47,734 nt of DNA from CAG-390 sp964579135 (GTDB lineage: Bacteria > Bacillota > Clostridia > Oscillospirales > CAG-272), in the NCBI GenBank assembly GCA_964579135.1, contig CAZOFD010000011.1, positions 1 through 47,734 on the forward strand. The letters are read 5' to 3'. Every line of letters starts with the position of its first letter. Position 1 is the stretch's first letter. A program made the position numbers and the translations under genes. Shown one piece after another: positions 8,286-16,169 of the stretch. The notes under the pieces are model-generated. The model was not told the origin of the DNA. It did no database searches and worked only from the letters and a program-made list of their open reading frames with translations.

Positions 8286-10270
8286 ATCGCATCAACCTCC
8301 GCGATTATTTGTGATGTTGAGAAGCCCTTAAGGTCCATAGCTCCCGAGGGGCAGGCTACCGTGCACGCACCGCAACCTTGGCAAACCGCTGGGTTGACAA
8401 GCGCAACGCGACGAACTTTCGTCGTTCTGTCCGGCATACGGAATTCCTTATCGACGTACGTTATGGCGCCGTACGGGCAAACGCGCTCGCACGAAGAGCA
8501 CCCGTTGCACATCATCTCGTTCGAGTGTGCGACACAGGGGTTTCCTGTCAACTTGTCCTTAACGAGCAAAGAGATGACCTTTGCCGCAGCCGCACTCGCC
8601 TGAGATACGGTCTCGGGTATGTCTTTCGGGCCTTGGCAGCAGCCGGAAAGGAATACGCCCGCCGTAGGACTCTCCACGGGACGAAGCTTCGGGTGTGCCT
8701 CGGTAAAGAAATCGTTTGTATCCATACTTGCGGTCAGCATCGTTGCGAGCGAACGCGCCGATTTATCGGGCTCGATCGCAGCCGCGAGAACGACAAGGTC
8801 CGCGTCTATATGCAGCTGCTTACCCGCCAAAAGATCGGACGCCTGAACCTTGAGCTTGCCGCCCTCGGGCACGACTTTACCGACCATTCCCTTTATATAA
8901 TGAACTCCGTACTCCTCTACCGCGCGGCGATAGAACTCGTCGAAATTCTTTCCGGGTGTACGCACGTCGATATAAAATACGTAAACGTCGGTATCGGGAT
9001 ATTTGTCTCTTGTGAGCATCGCGTGTTTTGCGGTGTACATACAACAGATCTTAGAGCAGTATTCCTTACCCTTTTCGGAGCAGGAAGCGCAGCGCGACCC
9101 TACGCACTGAACGAACACTATCGTATGCGGATGCTCGCCGTCGGACGGGCGAAGCAATTTGCCGCCGGTGGGTCCCGCAGCGTTGGTAAGTCGTTCGAAC
9201 TCAAGCGACGTTATAACGTCCTTCGACCGGCTGTACGCGAATTCGTCGAATTTCTCCATAGATATCGGGTTAAATCCGGTCGCCGCAACGATAGCACCGT
9301 ACTTCTCTTCGACTATGGTATCCGTTTGCTTGTAGTCTATCGCTCCGGCGGCGCAAACGCGCGCGCAAAGACCGCATTTGCCGTTTTTCAGCATATTGCA
9401 AGTCTCGGGGTCGATTGTAGCGACTTTCGGCACTGCCTGCGCAAACGGAATGTATATCGCGTGCCTGTTATCCATACCGAGATTGAACTCGTTGGGCACC
9501 TTTTTCTGCGGGCACTTTTCAACGCACGCGCCGCAACCCGTGCAGATATCCTCGCGGACGTAGCGGGCTTTGCGTTTGATCTTTACGTCGAAATTGCCGA
9601 CGAAGCCCTTGACGGACTCGACCTCGCTGTACGAGAATATGCGGATCTTGTCGTTTTGCGCAACGTCGACCATTTTGGGCGTAAGTATACAAGCGGCACA
9701 GTCAAGCGTGGGGAACGTCTTGTCTATCTGCGCCATTTTTCCGCCGATCGTGGGCTTTTTCTCGACGATATCGACGGGGAATCCCGCCTCGGCAATGTCG
9801 AGCGCGGTCTGAATGCCGGCGATACCGCCGCCAATAACGAGTGCGCGCTTGGTCACAGGCGTTTCGCCGGGGACGAGGGGAGCGTTGAGGTTGACTTTCG
9901 CAACTGCCGCTTTACCCAAAATAATGGCTTTTTGGGTACCCGTAAGCATATCATTGTGCACCCAAGAGCACTGCTCGCGAATGTTGGCAACCTCGAGCAT
10001 ATAGGGGTTAAGCCCCGCGGACGCTACCGTTTTGCGGAAAGTCGCCTCGTGCATACGGGGCGAGCAGGAGCAAACGACAACGCCCGTAAGATTATGCTCT
10101 TTTACCGCGTTGACTATGATCTGCTGACCGGCCTGCGAACACATATATTGATAATTGGTCGAAAACACGACTCCGGGCTCTTTTTTCAGCGCCTCGGAAA
10201 CGGCGGCAACGTCAACGGTCGCCGCGATATTGCTTCCGCACCAACATACAAATACGCCGATTCTTTGCAT
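8276..10270 (-). CDS. hdrA: HdrA: flavin-containing, potentially electron-bifurcating subunit
   Basis: The 664-residue protein is a full-length HdrA with all expected domains. The N-terminal domain has FVCWCGSN and CSCSPRMHE. A thioredoxin-reductase-like FAD domain has GGGIAGIQ (about 147-154) and IGGKMAQIDK followed by the cluster-binding PTLDCAACILTPKM. The first ferredoxin insert has CTGCGACVEKC and CGLCARVC. The C-terminal ferredoxin domain has CNGCSSCERVC and CQGCGACTVAC. In MvhADG-HdrABC this subunit splits electron pairs between HdrB and ferredoxin. The start codon follows a hairpin and AAGGT element that also precedes hdrB. No selenocysteine codon is needed. Confidence 0.95.
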   Translation of the reverse strand: MQRIGVFVCWCGSNIAATVDVAAVSEALKKEPGVVFSTNYQYMCSQAGQQIIVNAVKEHNLTGVVVCSCSPRMHEATFRKTVASAGLNPYMLEVANIREQCSWVHNDMLTGTQKAIILGKAAVAKVNLNAPLVPGETPVTKRALVIGGGIAGIQTALDIAEAGFPVDIVEKKPTIGGKMAQIDKTFPTLDCAACILTPKMVDVAQNDKIRIFSYSEVESVKGFVGNFDVKIKRKARYVREDICTGCGACVEKCPQKKVPNEFNLGMDNRHAIYIPFAQAVPKVATIDPETCNMLKNGKCGLCARVCAAGAIDYKQTDTIVEEKYGAIVAATGFNPISMEKFDEFAYSRSKDVITSLEFERLTNAAGPTGGKLLRPSDGEHPHTIVFVQCVGSRCASCSEKGKEYCSKICCMYTAKHAMLTRDKYPDTDVYVFYIDVRTPGKNFDEFYRRAVEEYGVHYIKGMVGKVVPEGGKLKVQASDLLAGKQLHIDADLVVLAAAIEPDKSARSLATMLTASMDTNDFFTEAHPKLRPVESPTAGVFLSGCCQGPKDIPETVSQASAAAAKVISLLVKDKLTGNPCVAHSNEMMCNGCSSCERVCPYGAITYVDKEFRMPDRTTKVRRVALVNPAVCQGCGACTVACPSGAMDLKGFSTSQIIAEVDAICK

Positions 10271-10312
10271 ATTTATGACCTTGACTTTCGCAAACGCGAA
10301 AGTTTCCTTTCG
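10268..10312 (-). promoter_or_regulatory. Structured ribosome-binding element before hdrA
   Basis: On the minus strand the hdrA start codon is preceded by a GAAAGGA box, the hairpin ACTTTCGC-GTTT-GCGAAAGT, and CAAGGTCATAAATATG. Nearly the same arrangement precedes hdrB (11524-11565). The hairpin ends two bases from the AGGT, so it could control translation or mark an RNA-processing point. Confidence 0.5.
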
Positions 10313-10343
10313 ATCTTGTTTATTTGATTTCGGGCTTTTTTAT

Positions 10344-10742
10344 TCAGCGTTTGTATTTTCTGAAAGCGCTTACGATAGCCTGCTGAGGCATATCGTCGTC
10401 AAGCAAACCCGGCAGTTCGTTTTCGGTAAGATGATTTTTGCCCTGCGGTCTTATGGCAGCCAAACGCACCGCCTCCACGAGTTTTGCGGGTTCCACTCCG
10501 CGCGGGCAACGATCCACGCAGGCAAAGCAGGTAAGGCAACGATAGAGCGACTTTGAGGAAAGCAAAGGCTCGATATCTCCGGTTTCCACCATATAAACGA
10601 ACTGATGCGGATGGTACTCCATCTCGTCGTAGGCGGGACAGGTTGCGGAGCATTTGCCGCAACGCATACATTTGAGCGGGTTTGCTCCGCTGGCGCGAAC
10701 TATCTCGTCGCGCAAAGTCCTGCTCTTATCTTGATCCTGCAT
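10344..10742 (-). CDS. hdrC: HdrC: ferredoxin-type subunit
   Basis: The 132-residue protein has the two [4Fe-4S] motifs typical of HdrC, CMRCGKCSATCP and CLTCFACVDRCP. A C-terminal tail ends AIVSAFRKYKR. It passes electrons from HdrA to HdrB. The ATG at 10742 is chosen because AAGGAGG lies 6 bases upstream. This start lies inside the end of hdrB (17-base overlap), showing tight coupling. About 73 bases separate it from hdrA, which has its own structured ribosome binding site. Confidence 0.92.
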   Translation of the reverse strand: MQDQDKSRTLRDEIVRASGANPLKCMRCGKCSATCPAYDEMEYHPHQFVYMVETGDIEPLLSSKSLYRCLTCFACVDRCPRGVEPAKLVEAVRLAAIRPQGKNHLTENELPGLLDDDMPQQAIVSAFRKYKR

Positions 10743-11526
10743 CGCATTCCTCCTTGATGCCCAAAGCCTCGGCAAGAAGCTCCGTGAAATAAACGACGGG
10801 AATTTCGCTTCCGTTCTTTACAAGATTATACTTGCAAAGCGGGCACGCGGTAACTATCACGTCGGCTCCGCACGCCGTCGCATTCTCGCTGACGGCAAGG
10901 CTCCTCTTTTTCGCAAGCTCGGGTGACTCGAGCGCAACGTAGCCGCCGCAACATTCGTTTCTGTTTGCATAAACCACCGGCTCGCCGCCCATTGCGCGTA
11001 TCAGATCCTCCATAATCGAGGGATTTTCGGGATCGTCCATACGCATAACGGAACTCGGGCGAAGCAAAAGGCAACCGTAATACGCCGCTATCCGCTGTCC
11101 GGCAAGAGGATTTACGACCTTTTGAGCGACTTTGTCAAAACCGATAACGTCGCGCAAAAGCTCGAGATAGTGAATGACCTCGGCGGATCCGTCGTACCCG
11201 CCGTCGGCACCCATATACCTATTTACCTTGGCAGCGAACGCCTCGTCGCTTTGCATTTCGTGATTCGTTTGCTTAAGTACGTTGTGGCAAGCGGAGCAAA
11301 CGCTGACGAGCGCCTGCCCTTTGTCTTTGGCATATTTCAGTGCGCGAACGGACGAGAGCTTGTTTCCCGCCTCGTTTTTGACCGTTGTAAAAACTCCTCC
11401 GCAGCACTGCCACTCCTCTATCTCCTCCAAAGTCACTCCGAGCACTTCCGCGCTTTTGCGCGCGTAAAGGTCGAGATCGCGAGCTTTGTTTTTGAGAGTG
11501 CAGCCCGGGAAATAACTGACAACCAT
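10726..11526 (-). CDS. hdrB: HdrB: CCG-domain catalytic subunit with two cluster motifs
   Basis: The 266-residue protein contains two complete CCG-type motifs. The first combines PGCTLKNK, QCCGGVF and CSACHN. The second combines YYGCLLL, ECCGGYV and CPLCKYN. In methanogen HdrB such motifs hold noncubane [4Fe-4S] clusters that cleave the CoM-CoB disulfide. No such substrate is expected here, and no DsrC gene is present. HdrB may therefore pass electrons to FrdB or act on an unknown disulfide. ATG at 11526 is chosen because GAGG lies 8 bases upstream behind a small hairpin. It is the first hdr gene after fumarase. Confidence 0.93.
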   Translation of the reverse strand: MVVSYFPGCTLKNKARDLDLYARKSAEVLGVTLEEIEEWQCCGGVFTTVKNEAGNKLSSVRALKYAKDKGQALVSVCSACHNVLKQTNHEMQSDEAFAAKVNRYMGADGGYDGSAEVIHYLELLRDVIGFDKVAQKVVNPLAGQRIAAYYGCLLLRPSSVMRMDDPENPSIMEDLIRAMGGEPVVYANRNECCGGYVALESPELAKKRSLAVSENATACGADVIVTACPLCKYNLVKNGSEIPVVYFTELLAEALGIKEECDAGSR

Positions 11527-11565
11527 ATTTATAACCTCGACTTTCCGCAAGGAAAGTATCCTTTC
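11524..11565 (-). promoter_or_regulatory. Structured ribosome-binding element before hdrB
   Basis: On the minus strand GAAAGGAT, the hairpin ACTTTCC-TTGC-GGAAAGT and CGAGGTTATAAATATG lead into hdrB. The element matches the one before hdrA at most positions outside the loop. A second, GC-rich inverted repeat (CCGCGGC/GCCGCGG) lies just upstream near 11598-11615. Confidence 0.5.
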
Positions 11566-11625
11566 ATCCGAAATTACCGACAAATGCATCCGTTCTGCCG
11601 CGGCTGTGCGCCGCGGGCGGTACGA

Positions 11626-13002
11626 TCAAACCATTTTTTCCGGGTGGAACACCTCGTCGAACTTCTCGGCAGTCAAAAATCCGAGCTCGACGCAGGCTTC
11701 CTTAAGGGATATATTGTCTTTAAATGCTTTTTTTGCGGTCTTTGCCGCATTTTCGTAACCTATGTACGGGTTAAGGGCGGTAACGAGCATCAGGGAGTTG
11801 TGCAGATTGTGGTGCATCTTTTCCCTATTCGCTTTGATGCCGACGGCGCAGTTCTTGTTGAAAGAAAGTATAGCCTCCGCCAAAAGACGCCCGGACTGAA
11901 TGAAATTGTACATACAAACGGGCATAAACACGTTAAGCTCGAAGTTGCCCTGCGAAGCGGCGATGCCTACGGCAACGTCGTTACCCATTACCTGAACGGC
12001 AACCATCGTAACAGCCTCGCATTGCGTGGGGTTGACCTTGCCGGGCATAATCGACGAACCGGGCTCGTTCTCGGGTATGAATATCTCGCCGAGACCGTCT
12101 CTCGGTCCGCTCGCGAGCCAACGAACGTCGTTCGCGATCTTCATCATATCCGCAGCCAAAGCCTTCATAGCGCCGTGCGCGAAAACAAGTTCGTCCTTCG
12201 AAGTCAGCGCGTGGAATTTGTTGGGAGCGGTAACGAAATTCTTGCCGGTAAGCCCCGATACCTTTGCGGCAACGAGCTCGGAAAATCCGGCGGGAGCGTT
12301 AAGCCCAGTGCCTACAGCCGTTCCGCCGAGAGCAAGCTCGCAAAGAGGAGCGACGGCAAGTTTCAAAAGTTCGATATCGCGCTCGAGCGAGCTGCGCCAG
12401 CCGCTTATCTCCTGGCTGAATTTGATCGGCGTCGCGTCCTGCAGGTGCGTTCTGCCGCTCTTTACGACGTCGTCGTTTTCCGCCTCGAGGCGAACGAGAG
12501 TCGCAACAAGAGTCTCGACGGCGGGGATAAGTTTGTCCTCTATCAAAGTAACGGCGGCAATGTGCATTGCCGTGGGGAACGTATCGTTGGAGGACTGGCT
12601 CATATTAATATCGTCGTTGGGGTGCAGAATCTTTTCGCCGGCGATGGCGTTGCCGCGATTCGCAACGACTTCGTTAACGTTCATATTCGATTGCGTACCC
12701 GAGCCGGTCTGCCATACGACAAGCGGAAAATGCTCGTTGAGAGAGCCGGATATGACCTCGTCGCAAGCTGCGGTTATCGCTGCGAGCTTTGCCTCGGTCA
12801 TCTTTTCCGGACGCAACTCGGCGTTTGCCATAGCCGCGGCTTTTTTCAGTATGCCGAAAGCGCGCGTGATCTCGCGAGGCATCGTCTCAAGCCCGACGCC
12901 GATCTCGAAATTTTCGTGGCTGCGCTCGGTCTGCGCTCCCCAAAGTTTATCTGCGGGCACCTTTACTTCGCCCATAGAATCGTGTTCTATACGGTATTCC
13001 AT
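11626..13002 (-). CDS. fumC: Class II fumarase
   Basis: The 458-residue protein matches class II fumarase in length and along its whole course, starting YRIEHDSMGEVKVPADKLWG. The superfamily signature GSSIMPGKVNPTQCE contains the catalytic serine loop. TGSGTQSNMNVNEV and GRTHLQDATPI are also present. It interconverts malate and fumarate in the cytoplasm without an iron-sulfur cluster. It lies 15 bases after malate dehydrogenase in the same operon and would supply fumarate to FrdAB encoded downstream. Aspartase is a related alternative, but the N-terminus and the pairing with malate dehydrogenase favour fumarase. Confidence 0.93.
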   Translation of the reverse strand: MEYRIEHDSMGEVKVPADKLWGAQTERSHENFEIGVGLETMPREITRAFGILKKAAAMANAELRPEKMTEAKLAAITAACDEVISGSLNEHFPLVVWQTGSGTQSNMNVNEVVANRGNAIAGEKILHPNDDINMSQSSNDTFPTAMHIAAVTLIEDKLIPAVETLVATLVRLEAENDDVVKSGRTHLQDATPIKFSQEISGWRSSLERDIELLKLAVAPLCELALGGTAVGTGLNAPAGFSELVAAKVSGLTGKNFVTAPNKFHALTSKDELVFAHGAMKALAADMMKIANDVRWLASGPRDGLGEIFIPENEPGSSIMPGKVNPTQCEAVTMVAVQVMGNDVAVGIAASQGNFELNVFMPVCMYNFIQSGRLLAEAILSFNKNCAVGIKANREKMHHNLHNSLMLVTALNPYIGYENAAKTAKKAFKDNISLKEACVELGFLTAEKFDEVFHPEKMV

Positions 13003-13017
13003 AAAACCCCTCCGAGG

Positions 13018-13962
13018 TCAAAAATCGATTTGGCGGATAATGTTCTTAAGGCAATCCGCACTGTGGTGAAGCTTCTCGATCTCTATATCCGTAAGCGGAA
13101 GCATAATCTTGCTGTGCGCGCCCGCCTCGCCCACAACGTTGAGAAGCGAGAGGCAAACGTCGTCGATACCGTATTCGCCGTGAAGCATCGTAGAGACCGT
13201 CATCGTGGTATCCGCGCCGCTGAGCAGGCACTTAACGATATGACAAACGGAGATGGCGACGGCATAGAAAGTCGCGCCCTTGCGTGCGATAACGCGTGCA
13301 CCGGACGTTCTTACGTACTCCTCGACCTCGCTCGTGTTAAGCTCGGGATATACGACGTCGCTGCGCTTGGCGTTTTTGCAGTAATCCATAACGGGAACGT
13401 TGGAGATGTTGCAGATGGACCACGGAACAAAGCAGCTGTCGCCGTGCTCGCCGAGCACGTAAGCGTGAACGTTTTGCTGGTTTATGGCGTAATATTCGGA
13501 AAGACGAGCGCGCAGACGCGACGTATCGAGGATTGTGCCCGAGCCGATGATCCTTTGCTCGGGGAGCCCGGATACCTTGCAGAACGTATAAGTAAGGATA
13601 TCAACGGGGTTGCTGACGATAACGTAAGTTGCGTCGGGAGCGTATCTCGTGATCTTCGGGATAATATCCTTCATAACTCCGACGTTGGTCTTGGCAAGAT
13701 CGAGCCTTGTCTGACCGGGTTTGCGCGCAAGCCCCGAAGTTATTATAACGACGTCCGCACCCGCTGCGTCGGAATAACTGCCGGCATATACCGAGCAGGG
13801 CGAGCAAAAGGGGGTACCCTGTCTGATGTCGAGCGCCTCACCCATTGCCTTTTCGTCGTTGATATCTATCATAACGATATCTCCGGCGATTCCCTTAACG
13901 GTAAGGGTGTAAGCGATTGTGGAACCGACGCTTCCGGTTCCGATAATGGCGATCTTGTTCAT
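13018..13962 (-). CDS. mdh: Malate dehydrogenase of the lactate dehydrogenase-like family
   Basis: The 314-residue protein has the NAD-binding GTGSVG (8-13) with acidic MIDIND at the end of the second strand, favouring NADH. Catalytic residues are D146 and R149 in LDTSR and H173 in GEHGDS. The overall look (GSGTILDTSRLR) is that of lactate dehydrogenase. However, the substrate-specificity position, Gln102 in lactate dehydrogenases (NQKPG), is Arg80 here (ARKPG), the residue used by malate dehydrogenases to bind the second carboxylate. With fumarase 15 bases downstream, oxaloacetate reduction to malate is the better call. It is the first gene of the operon, with an 84-base leader. Confidence 0.82.
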   Translation of the reverse strand: MNKIAIIGTGSVGSTIAYTLTVKGIAGDIVMIDINDEKAMGEALDIRQGTPFCSPCSVYAGSYSDAAGADVVIITSGLARKPGQTRLDLAKTNVGVMKDIIPKITRYAPDATYVIVSNPVDILTYTFCKVSGLPEQRIIGSGTILDTSRLRARLSEYYAINQQNVHAYVLGEHGDSCFVPWSICNISNVPVMDYCKNAKRSDVVYPELNTSEVEEYVRTSGARVIARKGATFYAVAISVCHIVKCLLSGADTTMTVSTMLHGEYGIDDVCLSLLNVVGEAGAHSKIMLPLTDIEIEKLHHSADCLKNIIRQIDF

Positions 13963-14052
13963 TTCTCGTCTCCTTGATCATAAAAGAAATATGTTTGAAG
14001 CAAACAGCGATAAGTGAGCAAAGACCACACTACCGCATATTAAAACCAATAT

Positions 14053-14081
14053 ATTATATCATACATTCCGTCGATTGTCAA
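14053..14081 (-). promoter_or_regulatory. Consensus promoter of the mdh-fum-hdr-flx-frd operon
   Basis: On the minus strand TTGACA (14076-14081), a 17-base spacer and TATAAT (14053-14058) form a perfect sigma-A promoter. Transcription should begin near 14046, about 84 bases before the mdh start. No clear internal terminator is seen down to 2602. Confidence 0.88.
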
Positions 14082-14189
14082 AGACTTTTCGCAATATAGC
14101 GCGAAAAATGTGATTTTTTTGTCAATCTTTTAAAAAAGCGTTTTGCCCGCGCGATTTTTTGTGCAGGTTTGAGGGATGGCGACGCGATA

Positions 14190-14230
14190 CGTAAAAAAGA
14201 TACCGCACGCATTACACCGCGTGCGGTATC
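14190..14230 (-). terminator. Terminator behind the P-type ATPase gene
   Basis: A perfect 12-bp stem GATACCGCACGC/GCGTGCGGTATC (14199-14210 with 14219-14230) is followed on the minus strand by TTTTTT. It starts five bases after the ATPase stop codon and closes the SPFH-ATPase operon. Confidence 0.92.
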
Positions 14231-14235
14231 CGAAC

Positions 14236-16158
14236 TCAATATTCGCTTTTTCCTTTAAGTATGCGCGAGCTGTTTATAAGCACCGCAAACGCGCCGAAAT
14301 TGTGCAGTACCGATCCGGCAATGGCGCTTATCACGCCGAGAGCGGACAAGGCTATCATCGTCACGCTGATAAGGATCGACAAAACGAGATTTTGATATAT
14401 GATCCGCCTCGTTTTTTGCGACAGTTCTATAACGAAAGGCACGTTCATCAAATTGTTGTTCATCAGCGCGATATCCGCCGATTCGATGGCAAGATCCGAG
14501 CCCATAGCCCCCATCGCTATACCGACGTCCGCCTCGCGAAGCGCAAGCGCGTCGTTTATACCGTCGCCCACGGCGAGAACCCCGTGCTCCTCGCCGCCGA
14601 GACCGCGCAAATGCGCGAGCTTATCCGCGGGCATAAGTTCCGCGTGCACCTCGTCGATACCGACCGCCTCGCACGTAGCGTGCGCAGACGCGGCGCGGTC
14701 GCCCGTAAGCATAACCGTCCGCTCGACTCCGAGCTCGACGAGCGCCTCGACCGCGGGCTTCGCCTCGCGCCTTACGGTATCGGTAAACACGATGCCTCCG
14801 AGCAAGACGCCGTCGGCTTCGACGAAACTTACGCTGCCGCATTCGTTCTCCGCCATATCGCTCGGCACACGGCAACCGCAAGCCTCTATCCATTCGCGCC
14901 TGCCGAATCTGTACGTCGCTCCGCCGTCGTCTTTCGCCTCAACGCCGCCGCCGGGGACCTCGCTCATATGCATCTTGCGCTCGAGGGGCGCGAAATGCTC
15001 CGCCGCGTACTCGGTCAAAGCCCGAGATACCGGGTGATTCGACGCAGACGCAAGCAGCGCCCCGACGCGGATAAGCTCCTCCTCGCTCACTCCGCCGGCG
15101 GGCAGCGCTTTGCCGAAGGAAAGCTCGCCCTCGGTCACTGTGCCCGTTTTATCGAAAACGACGGTGTCTATCTCGGAGAGTTCCTCGATAAATTTCGAGT
15201 TTTTTATAAGGACACCGCGTTTGGTCGCAACGGAAAGCGCGGCTATCATAGGGGCGGAGCTGACAAGCATCTGCCCGCACGGACACGACACAACGAGCAC
15301 CGCGATGGCTTTGGATATATCCTTCGTTATCAGCGCAACGAGAGCAGCCACCAAAAGCACGAAAGGAATGTAATAGCCGAAAAATCGGTCCATCATCCTC
15401 GACTCCGGCGCCGATATCCCCTCGGATTTCTCAAGCAATTTAAGTATCTTCGAAAACGACGTGTCGACGAACTCTTTTTCAACGCAGACGACTATTCTGC
15501 CGCTGAGATTCACCGTGCCCGCGTAAACGCCGTCGCCGACGCCCACGGAAACGGGTTGCGGCTCGCCGGTCAGCGACTTTTGATCGATATCCGAGGTGCC
15601 CTCGACGACCGCGCCGTCGACCGGGATGCCGTCACCGGGCTTAACGACGATAAGATTGCCCCTTTTGAGCGACTTCGCGTCGACGCGCTCTTCTTTTCCG
15701 TCTCGCAACAGCCAAGCGGTGCTCTGCTGCATATTTTTAAGCCCCTCGATAACGTCGCGACCGCCCATTATACTGCGCTCCTCAAGCAAATGAGCAACGT
15801 TCAGTATAAGCGGAATAAGCAGAGCGACTATGAGATCTCTGTTAAAAACGCAGGCAACGATCGCGATAGCGACGAGTATCTCCATCGCGTTGGTAAAGTT
15901 CTTCGAAAACACGCCCTTAAGACCCGTGTATATAACGGGAACGCCCTCGATCAACACTCCCGCGAAATACAGAAGCTGCGGCACCGTGGGGTATGAGTTG
16001 CCGAGCAGATACGTATATATAAGCCCCGCGAAAAGGCACGCCAAAGTCACTGCTCCGCGTATTATCTCGCCGCCGAGTCGGCGCTTGCCCTTTTCCGTCA
16101 GATTCTCGCGCGAGAGCTCCTCGAGGCTCCTTTGACCCATATTATTTATATTTTCCAT
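14236..16158 (-). CDS. P1B-type (heavy-metal) P-type ATPase without N-terminal metal-binding domain
   Basis: The 640-residue membrane pump has all core elements: TGEP (197-200) in the actuator domain, SCPCGQ with the metal-site CPC (292-294), phosphorylated Asp336 in DKTGTVTEG, the SNHPVSRAL nucleotide-binding His motif, and GDGINDALAL. No CxxC metal-binding domain precedes the first membrane segment. The last helix reads LHNFGAFAVLINSSRIL. It lacks the Asp of zinc/cadmium pumps and the Met/Ser pattern of copper pumps, so the metal cannot be named. It starts 11 bases after the third SPFH gene, making it the last gene of that operon. GAGAGG precedes the ATG by 7 bases. Confidence 0.88.
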   Translation of the reverse strand: MENINNMGQRSLEELSRENLTEKGKRRLGGEIIRGAVTLACLFAGLIYTYLLGNSYPTVPQLLYFAGVLIEGVPVIYTGLKGVFSKNFTNAMEILVAIAIVACVFNRDLIVALLIPLILNVAHLLEERSIMGGRDVIEGLKNMQQSTAWLLRDGKEERVDAKSLKRGNLIVVKPGDGIPVDGAVVEGTSDIDQKSLTGEPQPVSVGVGDGVYAGTVNLSGRIVVCVEKEFVDTSFSKILKLLEKSEGISAPESRMMDRFFGYYIPFVLLVAALVALITKDISKAIAVLVVSCPCGQMLVSSAPMIAALSVATKRGVLIKNSKFIEELSEIDTVVFDKTGTVTEGELSFGKALPAGGVSEEELIRVGALLASASNHPVSRALTEYAAEHFAPLERKMHMSEVPGGGVEAKDDGGATYRFGRREWIEACGCRVPSDMAENECGSVSFVEADGVLLGGIVFTDTVRREAKPAVEALVELGVERTVMLTGDRAASAHATCEAVGIDEVHAELMPADKLAHLRGLGGEEHGVLAVGDGINDALALREADVGIAMGAMGSDLAIESADIALMNNNLMNVPFVIELSQKTRRIIYQNLVLSILISVTMIALSALGVISAIAGSVLHNFGAFAVLINSSRILKGKSEY

Positions 16159-16169
16159 AAGTTCGCCTC

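Noticed and set aside
8378..13977. Very long open frames on the plus strand opposite hdrA, fumarase and malate dehydrogenase
   Set aside because: They are mirror images of well-recognised minus-strand genes, lack ribosome binding sites and give products unlike any family. Similar shadows lie opposite clpB and opposite the giant surface protein.
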